Below, in pieces: positions 9,121 through 17,202 of a DNA stretch of 64,000 nt. The stretch comes from Mycobacterium sp. ACS1612 (GTDB lineage Bacteria; Actinomycetota; Actinomycetes; Mycobacteriales; Mycobacteriaceae): assembly GCF_001667505.1 (NCBI RefSeq), contig NZ_LZHZ01000067.1:231975-295974 (forward strand), written 5' to 3'. The notes under the pieces are model-generated. The model did not search any database. It was not told where the DNA came from and saw only the letters and a list, made by a program, of their open reading frames with translations. The position numbers and the translations under genes are program-made. The first letter of the stretch is position 1. Each line of letters opens with the position of its first letter.

Positions 9121-10242
9121 GTGCGTGACCGCGATCCAGCCACCCCGCTGTGGCGGGCCGCGCAGGTGTTCCGGTTGTTGAGTTGCCTGTACGCGCTGGG
9201 GTTTCAGATCGCGATAAACGACGATCTCGATCACCCGGCCGTCGGCTGGCTGTTGTTCGCGGTGCTCATCGGGTGGAGCGCGGCGTGCGCGGTCGCGTAT
9301 CTGCAGGGGTTCGGGCGCAGGCTCGCGTGGGTGCTCGCCGAGATCGTGGTCGTGGTGGCACTGATCCTCTCCACCGTGTTCGTCGCCTCCGAACAATGGG
9401 CGCTGGACAACCAGTCGTGGCCGACGACGTTGTGGGCCACCAACGCGACGATCTCGGCGGCCATCCTTGGGGGCGCCATTCCCGGCATGCTGGCCGGCGT
9501 CGCCGTGATGATCGCATCGACGGTTCTCAAGGGTTCCATCAACTACGACCTCGGCCGCAACGCGACGATCGTCATCGAACTGGCGGTGGGCCTCGCTGTC
9601 GGCATGGCCGCACAGACCGCCAGGCGTGCGCATGCGGAACTCGAACGCGCGACCAGGCTCGCGGCCTCGCTCGAGGAACGCGACCGGCTGTCGCGTCAGG
9701 TGCACGACGGCGCCATCCAGGTGCTGGCGCTGGTCTCCCGGCGCGGCCGCGAAATCGGCGGAGAAACAGCCGAACTGGCCGAGCTCGCCGGTGAACAGGA
9801 ACGTGCGCTGCGCCGCCTCGTCAGCTCGTCGGACGTCGAACCGCGGGCCGAGGCCACTGCGGACATCGGGGCGCTGCTGCGGCGCCGCGCCTCCGACCGG
9901 GTGTCGGTCAGCGTGCCCGCAGATCCGGTGCTGCTGGACTCGGCGGTCGCCGACGAGTTGTACGCCGCGGCAGCCAACGCGCTGGACAATGTCGCGGCGC
10001 ACGCGGGGTCCGACGCCCGCGCGTACGTGTTACTGGAGGATCTCGGCGACTCGGTGACGATCAGCATCCGCGACGACGGCGTCGGCATCGCGGAGGGCAG
10101 ACTGGAGGCGGCTGTCGCGGAGGGTCGCATCGGAGTCGCCAAATCGATTGTGGGACGGCTGGAGTGGCTGGGTGGCAGCGCCAAGCTGACCACCGGGCCG
10201 GGATGTGGGGCGGAATGGGAGCTGACGGTACCCCGACGGTGA
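9121..10242 (+). CDS. Membrane sensor histidine kinase (NarL/HPK7-type)
   Basis: A 373-residue sensor kinase. Residues about 15-165 hold five or six hydrophobic helices with only short loops, so it probably senses within the membrane or through a partner rather than by a large outer domain. A HisKA_3 dimerisation region follows with phospho-acceptor His195 in SRQVHDGAIQ, then a HATPase domain with the N-box region AAANALDN and G-box DDGVGIAEG. The GTG start lies 2 bp after the transporter ATPase stop. The 3' end overlaps the response regulator by 28 bp. The neighbours suggest that it senses the transported amino acid, its flux, or the transporter itself. Confidence 0.92.
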   Translation: MRDRDPATPLWRAAQVFRLLSCLYALGFQIAINDDLDHPAVGWLLFAVLIGWSAACAVAYLQGFGRRLAWVLAEIVVVVALILSTVFVASEQWALDNQSWPTTLWATNATISAAILGGAIPGMLAGVAVMIASTVLKGSINYDLGRNATIVIELAVGLAVGMAAQTARRAHAELERATRLAASLEERDRLSRQVHDGAIQVLALVSRRGREIGGETAELAELAGEQERALRRLVSSSDVEPRAEATADIGALLRRRASDRVSVSVPADPVLLDSAVADELYAAAANALDNVAAHAGSDARAYVLLEDLGDSVTISIRDDGVGIAEGRLEAAVAEGRIGVAKSIVGRLEWLGGSAKLTTGPGCGAEWELTVPRR

Positions 10243-10877
10243 TGGTCGTCGACGACCATCCGATCTGGCGCGACGCCGTGGCCCGCGACCTGGCGGAGGA
10301 CGGCTTCACCGTGGTCGCGACGGCCGACGGGGTGGCGGCGGCCCGTCGGCGCGCCGCGGTCGTGCACCCCGACGTGGTGGTGATGGACATGAGGCTGTCC
10401 GATGGCGACGGTGCGCAGGCCACCGCGGAGGTGCTCGCGGTGTCCCCGTCGTCCCGAATCCTGGTGCTCTCGGCGTCCGACGAGCGCGACGACGTCCTCG
10501 ACGCGGTAAAGGCAGGCGCCACAGGCTATCTGGTGAAGAGCGCATCGAAACAGGAACTCGGTGATGCGGTGCGCGCGACCGCCGAAGGCCGTGCGGTGTT
10601 CACCCCGGGGTTGGCGGGCCTGGTGTTGGGGGAGTACCGCCGCATCGCGCAGGCGCCTGGCGCGGGCGAGAGCACGCCGAGCCTGACCGAACGTGAGACC
10701 GAGGTGTTGCGCTACGTTGCAAAAGGCCTGACGGCCAAGCAGATCGCGGCCCGGCTGTCGCTGAGCCACCGCACCGTGGAGAACCACGTGCAGGCCACGT
10801 TCCGCAAGTTGCAGGTGGCCAACCGGGTGGAACTGGCGCGGTACGCCATCGAACACGGCTTGGACAAGGACGAGTAG
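10215..10877 (+). CDS. NarL/LuxR-type response regulator
   Basis: A 220-residue DNA-binding response regulator, partner of the preceding kinase. The receiver domain has the acidic pair at Asp13-Asp14 (VVDDHP), phospho-acceptor Asp58 (VVMDMR) and the conserved Lys in GYLVKSAS. The C-terminal LuxR helix-turn-helix includes LTERETEVLRYVAKGLTAKQ. ATG 10215 starts just before the receiver; ATG 10203 and the open frame to 10164 are alternatives, all inside the kinase gene, so translation is coupled. It probably regulates its own operon. Confidence 0.92.
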   Translation: MGADGTPTVMVVDDHPIWRDAVARDLAEDGFTVVATADGVAAARRRAAVVHPDVVVMDMRLSDGDGAQATAEVLAVSPSSRILVLSASDERDDVLDAVKAGATGYLVKSASKQELGDAVRATAEGRAVFTPGLAGLVLGEYRRIAQAPGAGESTPSLTERETEVLRYVAKGLTAKQIAARLSLSHRTVENHVQATFRKLQVANRVELARYAIEHGLDKDE

Positions 10878-10921
10878 TCCTACTCATCCGAATGCGGCGG
10901 CGCGCTGCGACGATTTCTCAC

Positions 10922-12646
10922 ATGACTGAACCGCGTGCCGTCATCTCCCGGTTGTCCGCGGACTCCGCTGCGATCTCCCAGTATCTAGCGCGAATGTCCG
11001 CCGATCTGAACGAGCTCGACCGTCTGTTGGCCGCACAGCCCCAACCCGTGGCCTATGCGCCGCCGCCCGTGCCGCACTGGCCGCAGTATCCGCCGCCGCA
11101 GTACCCGGCCCCCGTCGAGCAGCAGCGGCCGGAACGTTCCGAGAACTGGATCGGGCGGGCTCTGGCAGTCGCCGGTGTCGCCGTCACGCTCGTCGGTGTC
11201 GTGCTGTTTTTGGTGCTGGCGGCGCAGGCGGGCATCCTGCGTCCCGAGTTGCGGGTCGCGGGCGGCGCCGTGCTCGCGGCCGGGTTGGTGGCCTGCGGGT
11301 GCTGGCTCAGTGCGCGACCCGGCGGCCGGGTGGGCGCCGTCGCCCTGGCCGCCACCGGCATCGGCGCCGCGTACTTGGACGTCATCGCCGTCACGACGAT
11401 CTACGACTGGGTGCCCGCCGCTGTCGGCCTGGTCATCGCGGCTGTCGTTGGCGGCGGTGGTATGACGTTGGCGCGGCGCTGGGATTCGCAGCATCTTGGC
11501 GTGCTGGTGCTGGTGCCGTTGATCTGCCTGGCGCCGGCGATCACCGATGGTGTCACGCTGCTTCTCATCGGTTTCATGCTCGCGCTGTCCGCCGCCTCGC
11601 TGCCCGTCCAGCTCGGTAAAGACTGGATCTGGTTACACGCGGCCCGCACCGCCGCCCCCACCGTCCCGTTGTTGATCGCGTTGGTCGCCGTCGCCTTCAG
11701 TTCCGATCGTGACCTGTGGCTGGCGGGCGCGTGCGCGGTTGCCGCAGTGCTGGCACTGGCAGGGGCGCTGATCCTGTTGCCGCGCACGGCAAATGGAGCC
11801 GCGATGGCGCTGCTGACCGCGGCGGGCGCGCTGCCCGTCCTGTGCGTTCCCCCAGCAGTAGACCGGGTGGTGGCAGCGTTGATGGCGGCGTTGCTGGCCG
11901 CGGTCATGCTCGCGATCGTGCTGACCCGCCCGCCCGGCGTGACCGCCGCGGTACGGCAGATCTGGTCGGCGCTGGCGGCGGTGTCGGCGCTGGTTGCGGT
12001 GACCGTCGCCTTCGACGGTTACATCGCCGGCCCGGTGCTGCTGGCGATGGCCGCCGTGGTCGCGGTCGCCGGTCGGCGCGATCCCATCGCGCGGTGGGTG
12101 GCGATCGGCTTCGGGTTCGTCGGGGGTGGCATCTTCCTGGTCTACGCGCCGCCGACGTCATTCCTCGAGGCCACCGAAATCGCCACTGCAGAAGGCATTT
12201 CCACCCTGATCGCCAGTGTCTTGCTGGTGGCGTCCGCGATCGCCATCGCCTGGTCGTGGCGTGACGAACCGGTCGTCTGGGCGAGCTGCGCCGCCGTGGT
12301 GATCTATGCCGTGACCGCGTTCACCGTGACGGCAGGTGTTTGGGTCGGCGGCGAGAACGGTGGCTTCTTCGCCGGCCACATGGCCGCCACGATCTGCTGG
12401 ATCGCGATGGCCGCCGCCCTCTTCGGCTATGCGGCGCGGGCCACCAGAGCCGAGCGGTCAGTGCCGATCGGCGGAGGGCTGACATTGGTCGCCGCGGCGA
12501 TGGTCAAACTCTTCCTGTTCGACCTGGGCACCCTAGACGGGATCTTCCGGGTGGCGGTGTTCATCGTGGTCGGCCTGGTGCTGCTCGGCATGGGGGCCGG
12601 CTACGCGCGCCTGCTTGAACGGCAGGATTCCGCCAAACTGGAATGA
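10922..12646 (+). CDS. Large multi-pass membrane protein, DUF2339-like
   Basis: A 574-residue protein. An N-terminal cytoplasmic helix (about 1-40) and a Pro/Gln/Tyr-rich linker (about 43-75, repeated PPPQYP-like segments) precede more than a dozen tightly spaced transmembrane helices running to the end. This matches DUF2339-type membrane proteins, whose function is unknown. ATG 10922 is preferred because the ORF start at 10892 adds a non-membrane, low-similarity segment. It follows the response regulator by 44 bp and may belong to that transcript. The stop codon sits inside a perfect 21-bp palindrome placed just before dps. Confidence 0.8.
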   Translation: MTEPRAVISRLSADSAAISQYLARMSADLNELDRLLAAQPQPVAYAPPPVPHWPQYPPPQYPAPVEQQRPERSENWIGRALAVAGVAVTLVGVVLFLVLAAQAGILRPELRVAGGAVLAAGLVACGCWLSARPGGRVGAVALAATGIGAAYLDVIAVTTIYDWVPAAVGLVIAAVVGGGGMTLARRWDSQHLGVLVLVPLICLAPAITDGVTLLLIGFMLALSAASLPVQLGKDWIWLHAARTAAPTVPLLIALVAVAFSSDRDLWLAGACAVAAVLALAGALILLPRTANGAAMALLTAAGALPVLCVPPAVDRVVAALMAALLAAVMLAIVLTRPPGVTAAVRQIWSALAAVSALVAVTVAFDGYIAGPVLLAMAAVVAVAGRRDPIARWVAIGFGFVGGGIFLVYAPPTSFLEATEIATAEGISTLIASVLLVASAIAIAWSWRDEPVVWASCAAVVIYAVTAFTVTAGVWVGGENGGFFAGHMAATICWIAMAAALFGYAARATRAERSVPIGGGLTLVAAAMVKLFLFDLGTLDGIFRVAVFIVVGLVLLGMGAGYARLLERQDSAKLE

Positions 12647-12655
12647 TTCCAGTTT
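12635..12655. promoter_or_regulatory. Perfect 21-bp palindrome between the DUF2339-like gene and dps
   Basis: Ten-base arms AAACTGGAAT and ATTCCAGTTT flank one central G. The upstream gene's TGA stop lies inside, and the dps ATG is 20 bp downstream. It could act as a hairpin (9-bp stem, TGA loop) but no T-run follows, so an operator for a dps regulator is equally or more likely. Confidence 0.55.
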
Positions 12656-12674
12656 AGTGTGCGTTGGGCGAGGC

Positions 12675-13166
12675 ATGGGTACCACAGCACGTCGCACAGA
12701 AGCAGAAGTACAGGCATTTCAGGCATCGCCGGCTCTCAGCGCGAACCTGCAGCAGGTGCTGGTCGATCTGATCGAATTGCACCTGCAGGGCAAGCAGGCG
12801 CACTGGAACGTCGTCGGCAGCAACTTCCGCGACCTACACCTGCAACTCGACGAACTCGTCGACTTCGCACGCGAGGCAAGTGACACCGTCGCCGAGCGGA
12901 TGCGGGCGCTCGACGCGGTGCCCGACGGCCGGTCCGACACCGTCGCCGGCACTACGTCGCTGCCGGAGTTTCCGGCATTTGAGCGCAGCACGGCCGAGGT
13001 TGTGGACCTGATCACCGGTCGCATCTACGCGGCGGTCGGCACCATCCGAGGCGTCCACGACGCTGTCGACGCGGAGGACCCGAGCACCGCGGACATCCTG
13101 CACCAGCTGATCGATGGGCTGGAGAAACTGGCCTGGCTGATCAAGTCGGAGAACCGGAAGGTGTGA
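12675..13166 (+). CDS. dps: Dps-family ferritin-like DNA-protecting protein (Dps2 type)
   Basis: Starvation-induced miniferritin that oxidises and stores iron in a dodecamer and can bind DNA. The 163-residue product has the ferroxidase residues in canonical spacing: His43 (KQAHWNVVG), His55 (DLHLQLDE), Asp70 and Glu74 (DTVAE). It closely matches the second Dps of M. smegmatis as I remember it, particularly the central helices and the end KSENRKV, rather than the longer Dps1. ATG 12675 is chosen since upstream codons fall in the palindrome. It overlaps the convergent cyclase gene by 26 bp. Confidence 0.94.
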   Translation: MGTTARRTEAEVQAFQASPALSANLQQVLVDLIELHLQGKQAHWNVVGSNFRDLHLQLDELVDFAREASDTVAERMRALDAVPDGRSDTVAGTTSLPEFPAFERSTAEVVDLITGRIYAAVGTIRGVHDAVDAEDPSTADILHQLIDGLEKLAWLIKSENRKV

Positions 13167-14568
13167 CGGCAGTTCGCCGTTCGACCGCACTGCGGACGGC
13201 TTCGTCGTCGCGGCGGCCGACCAGGTACCAGGTGTGCATGACGCCCTTGCCCTTGATGTCGACGTTGCCGCGCTCTTCGAGCACGAATGCGTGATCGAGG
13301 CGCTGGTACACGTCGTCGGGTACTTGGATCCGCCCCTCGACGTCGGTGGTCTCCATCCGCGCTGCAACGTTGACCGCGTCGCCCCACACGTCGTAGAAGA
13401 ACTTGCGCGCACCGACGACGCCTGCCACCACCGGTCCTGCGGCAAGGCCGATGCGTAGCGGAACTTCGCGGCCCTGAGGATCTTTCAGGTCCGCGACGGT
13501 TTCGGCCATGTCGAGTGCGAGACACGCGAGAGCCTCGATGTGATCGTCACGCGGTTGAGGAACGCCGCTGACCACCATGTAGGAATCGCCGCTCGTCTTC
13601 ACCTTCTCAAGGCCGTGCCGGTCTACGAGAGCATCCAGATCGGTGTAAAGCCGGTCGAGGAAACGGACCAAATCTGTTGGGGGAGTGTCACTCGAGCGTT
13701 TGGTGTATCCGGCGATGTCGGCGAACAGGACCGATGCATCGTCGTACTTGTCCGCAATGATGTTGCGCGACGGGTCTTTCAGGCGCTCGGCGATGGTCGC
13801 TGGCAGGATGTTGGTGAGCAGTCTTTCGGACCGCTCGTACTCGGCCTCCATCGCCAGCCGGGCCCGCCGGATCTCTCGCAGCGCGTACCACGCCACCGCG
13901 ATCACCATCACAAAAGCCGATATCACCGTGAGGACGAAGCCCGTTTGGTAGGCCCAATCTGGTTGCACGCCAGTGTTATACGGGATGAGTAACTCGAGTG
14001 CGATGACGGTCGCGGCGTTGCCCGCTGCCAGTACCGCTGTCAGCACCATGTGATCGGCGCCGAGGATCAGCACCATCAGGGTCGCGGCGAGCAGGTAGTA
14101 GAACGGTAATCCCGAACTCGTGCCGAGGTGCCAGCACACCACGGTGATCGACGCGTACGCCACGAAGAAGAACACCAACGGCGCGAGCAACTCGCCGAAC
14201 CGGTACAGCAAGGGGATCAGCAGGAAGATGGCACCGCTGGCCAGGTTCACCATCGCGATCCACACCACGTCCTGTCCGACGATCAAGCCTTGAATGCCGA
14301 AGAAGATGCTGATGACCGCGCCGATGCGGGTGGTGACGGTCAGCACGCGAAGGTGGCGCGCAACGGTTTCGTTTTGATGGCGGGTGCGGGCAGGCACCCG
14401 GTTCTCCAGCGCCACGTCGGGCACGCAGACAGGTCGAACCTTGGCCACCACCTCCGAAGCGTAACGCCGCAAGGCATTCCCACCTGCGGGTTTCGGTTCC
14501 ACGTGGCCCCGCACACGACCCTTTTGCGCTAGCTGCGCCCGTATCCGTCCCGGTTCAACAGTGCGCAT
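13141..14568 (-). CDS. cya: Membrane class III adenylate cyclase (Rv1625c type)
   Basis: Membrane-bound adenylate cyclase making cAMP, built like half of a mammalian cyclase: a cytoplasmic N-tail, six helices (about residues 80-235), a linker helix and one catalytic domain. The catalytic residues look complete: metal Asp in LFADIAGYT, Lys in KVKTSGDSYM with the second metal Asp, and DAVNVAARM supplying adenine-binding Asp, catalytic Asn and Arg. The domain is highly similar to M. tuberculosis Rv1625c, and gene order agrees. The start is unsure: ATG 14568 gives 475 residues, ATG 14595 and 14673 are in frame, and the family member has about 443. Its end overlaps dps tail to tail by 26 bp. Confidence 0.93.
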   Translation of the reverse strand: MRTVEPGRIRAQLAQKGRVRGHVEPKPAGGNALRRYASEVVAKVRPVCVPDVALENRVPARTRHQNETVARHLRVLTVTTRIGAVISIFFGIQGLIVGQDVVWIAMVNLASGAIFLLIPLLYRFGELLAPLVFFFVAYASITVVCWHLGTSSGLPFYYLLAATLMVLILGADHMVLTAVLAAGNAATVIALELLIPYNTGVQPDWAYQTGFVLTVISAFVMVIAVAWYALREIRRARLAMEAEYERSERLLTNILPATIAERLKDPSRNIIADKYDDASVLFADIAGYTKRSSDTPPTDLVRFLDRLYTDLDALVDRHGLEKVKTSGDSYMVVSGVPQPRDDHIEALACLALDMAETVADLKDPQGREVPLRIGLAAGPVVAGVVGARKFFYDVWGDAVNVAARMETTDVEGRIQVPDDVYQRLDHAFVLEERGNVDIKGKGVMHTWYLVGRRDDEAVRSAVERRTAVTPSGSPT

Positions 14569-15141
14569 TTTGCCGGCGCTCAAATCGCGGTTCATTACTT
14601 TGCGCTGCTCGGGTAGCCCCGATCGGGTAGCTGATGTGCGGTGACCGCGTGGCGCCACGGTGGACCCCGCCATGGCGCTCGAACGGGTCGGGATTGCCGT
14701 TTCTGCGCAGACCCGGCGGTTTAAGCGACGTGATTATCAAACGCATCTGCATACCGTCCGCGCGATCGGATGCTAAGGACTTCGGGCCAAATTTTGCTTG
14801 CTGCGCTCGGCGCAAACGTCTTCGGCCAGGATTCCCGCGTGGCGGGGGAGGAATTGCCGCGTGATGCGACCGTGATCACCTCGATATTCCCAGTTATGGG
14901 ACACATGCCAGCCATCCGCTGCGTATAACGGCAGTAGTGATAAGGCCTTTGCTGAAACTGTCCAATCGCGCACGACTGTCTTATGCATCGCGGCCGCCGT
15001 CACGCCATGCGGGGAAGATGCCTTGCGCCGCCACGCTTTTCGGACCAGAGGTCTTTTTCAATTGGCTGCGCGCTTTTCTGTCCGATGGGCTAATTTGAGT
15101 CGACACATGTCTTCGGACTGACAACTGAAACGGGAGTGGCT
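14569..15141. other. 573-bp gap without a convincing gene
   Basis: Lies between the diverging cyclase and glycoside hydrolase genes. The first about 105 bp are an open extension of the cyclase frame and could hold its true start. The rest is less GC-rich than its surroundings and carries only short, composition-driven open frames on both strands. It should contain the promoters of both genes. CGGGAG at 15131-15136 is the ribosome site of the hydrolase. I see no tRNA, riboswitch fold or repeat here. Confidence 0.6.
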
Positions 15142-17202
15142 ATGAGCCGGGCCATGAGTCGCCGTATGCGGCGTTACTCGATATTCACTTTGATTGCCGT
15201 AGTGCCGATCGCTATCTTGTGCGCCTATGTGACCAATTTGCTCACGCCTACCTCCCCGATACCGCGGTCGGTCAGTGCTGCCGCTTATCACATCGTCGAA
15301 ACGGCGGCAATAAAAGAGGACTCCGAGACCATCGGCATCGCCGATTCCGATTTGTACAACGCGACTGATGACGAGATTGAAGCCCGCTTCGACGAGATGC
15401 AGGCGTTGGGCGTCAACACGGTGCGTGTGGTCATTCCGTGGGCGGCGATCAAGCCTGCACAGCCCGGTTCCCCCCTTGAACAGCTGTTCCCGCCGAACTG
15501 GACGAAAATGGACCGCATCATCCAGGAGGCCACCGACCGCGGTTTCTCCGTGCTGGGCGTGTTGAATTCGACGCCCTATTACGGAGGGCAGAACGGCAGC
15601 GGATGCCTCGGATGTGTCGGTGTCGCGCCTGATCCGACGGCCTTCGCGGCTTTCGCGGCCGAGGTTGCCCAGCGATACCAAGGTGAAGTGTCGGCCTACG
15701 AAGTGTGGAACGAGCCGAACTCCTACAAGACGTGGTCGCCTGCGGTCGATCCGGTGGCCTACACGAATGTGTTGAAGGCCGCGTATACGGCGATCAAGGC
15801 GGCCGATCCGAATGCGACTGTCGTGGCCGGTGTCCTCGGCGCCGTTGTCACGGTAGGCGGTTTGACGATGGACCCGGTGACGTTTGTACAAACGATGTAC
15901 GCAAACGGTGCGAAGGGTTTCTTCGACGCGTTGTCATATCACCCGTACAACTACCAACGGACTTTCGCGGAACAGAACCCGGGATTCCTCTCGCCGCTTC
16001 AGATGCTGCTCCAGATGCGGCAGACCATGTTGAACAACGGCGACGACCTGGTGAAGATCTGGGCCACCGAATACGGTCTGCCGACATCGCTCAATGCCGA
16101 TCAGGCAGCGGCCTACCAGAACCAGCTCAAATTCATCAGCGACTTCCTCACCGTTTGGGGTGAGGGGCTCACGGACGCCCAGATGGCGCAATTGCCGGCA
16201 CAGTACCGCGAAATCGCGGAGAACTGGGAGGACTGGATCGGTCCTGCGTTCATCTACAGCTTGCGTGACCGGTTGGGTCAGGAACTCACTGAGCAGGGTT
16301 CGTTCGGCCTCTATTACTTCGACGAGGCGTCCGGTGAGTGGAAGTTGAAGCCAGCGGGCGAGTGGATCAGGGACATCATCAGAGAGCGGCAGTCCAGCGA
16401 TCTGGCCGCGGCCTTGGCGGCCTCATTGCAGAAGTTGGTGCAGCAGGTGGCGACCACCTTGCAGAACACCGTCGTGAATCAGGTGGTGCCTGCGGTGCAG
16501 CAGACGGTGCAGCAGGTCGGCTCGTCAGTTGCGAACGCGTTGGCGCAAGCACTCGCGGCGTGGGCGGCGTCCTTCAAGAAGACACCGACGACGCCGACCA
16601 CCGTGGCCGCGATCGAAGCGGTCGACACCGCGGCGGTGGCCCAGCAAGCGGTGACCGAGACGTTCCAAACAACGGCGGCCGCGAAGACACCGGAGACCAG
16701 CGACATGACCGAAAAGATCTCCGCGCCGGACGAGCCTGCGACCGACAAGTCAGAGCAGTCGACCACGTCCGACGAGACGAAGGCGGTCAACGAACCGACG
16801 CCTGCTGCGCCGACCGCGACGGAGCCCACTACCGAAACGGACACGAAGGCATCCGAGAATCCTTCCGCCGCAACCGATGACACCAAGTCGTCGGACGATC
16901 CGAAGGCGACGACTCCGGCCACCCGGAAGGAGAACGACGACGCCAAGGATGGCGACGCCAAGGACGACGGCGACGCCAAGGACGACGGTGACGCCAAGAA
17001 GGACGAGGACAAGAAGCCCGGCGGAGACAAGAAGGGTGCGGGCGGCCACTCGGTGACCGGCAAGCACGCAAAGGGCGCGGTGCCCAACGGCAAGTCGGTC
17101 GACGAGATCAAATCCAAGCTCGGCGACCACACTGCGAAACCTTCGACGGGTACGCCGAAGCACGCGGCCAGCGAGGAGGCGTCGGCCCCGGCGGCCGGTT
17201 AG
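15142..17202 (+). CDS. Anchored clan-A glycoside hydrolase (GH5/GH39-like) with charged C-terminal tail
   Basis: A 686-residue exported glycosidase. An uncleaved-looking N-terminal helix (about residues 12-34) should anchor it outside the membrane. A TIM-barrel follows to about residue 415, with acid/base Glu191 in EVWNEPNS and nucleophile Glu310 in IWATEYGLP, the clan-A pattern. A Gln/Val-rich helix segment leads into about 180 residues of Thr/Glu/Ala/Asp/Lys low complexity with KDDGDA repeats. The likely target is a cell-envelope or host glycan; the substrate cannot be read from sequence. ATG 15142 has CGGGAG 5 bases upstream. Its stop overlaps the stop of the convergent PucR gene by 3 bp. 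Confidence 0.85.
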   Translation: MSRAMSRRMRRYSIFTLIAVVPIAILCAYVTNLLTPTSPIPRSVSAAAYHIVETAAIKEDSETIGIADSDLYNATDDEIEARFDEMQALGVNTVRVVIPWAAIKPAQPGSPLEQLFPPNWTKMDRIIQEATDRGFSVLGVLNSTPYYGGQNGSGCLGCVGVAPDPTAFAAFAAEVAQRYQGEVSAYEVWNEPNSYKTWSPAVDPVAYTNVLKAAYTAIKAADPNATVVAGVLGAVVTVGGLTMDPVTFVQTMYANGAKGFFDALSYHPYNYQRTFAEQNPGFLSPLQMLLQMRQTMLNNGDDLVKIWATEYGLPTSLNADQAAAYQNQLKFISDFLTVWGEGLTDAQMAQLPAQYREIAENWEDWIGPAFIYSLRDRLGQELTEQGSFGLYYFDEASGEWKLKPAGEWIRDIIRERQSSDLAAALAASLQKLVQQVATTLQNTVVNQVVPAVQQTVQQVGSSVANALAQALAAWAASFKKTPTTPTTVAAIEAVDTAAVAQQAVTETFQTTAAAKTPETSDMTEKISAPDEPATDKSEQSTTSDETKAVNEPTPAAPTATEPTTETDTKASENPSAATDDTKSSDDPKATTPATRKENDDAKDGDAKDDGDAKDDGDAKKDEDKKPGGDKKGAGGHSVTGKHAKGAVPNGKSVDEIKSKLGDHTAKPSTGTPKHAASEEASAPAAG

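Noticed and set aside
14555..15003. Small open frames in the 14.6-15.1 kb gap
   Set aside because: No ribosome site, no family resemblance and unlike neighbouring codon use.
16930..17030. Repeated GACGCCAAGGACGAC units resembling a small array
   Set aside because: They encode KDDGDA repeats in the glycosidase tail, with no spacers or leader, so not CRISPR.
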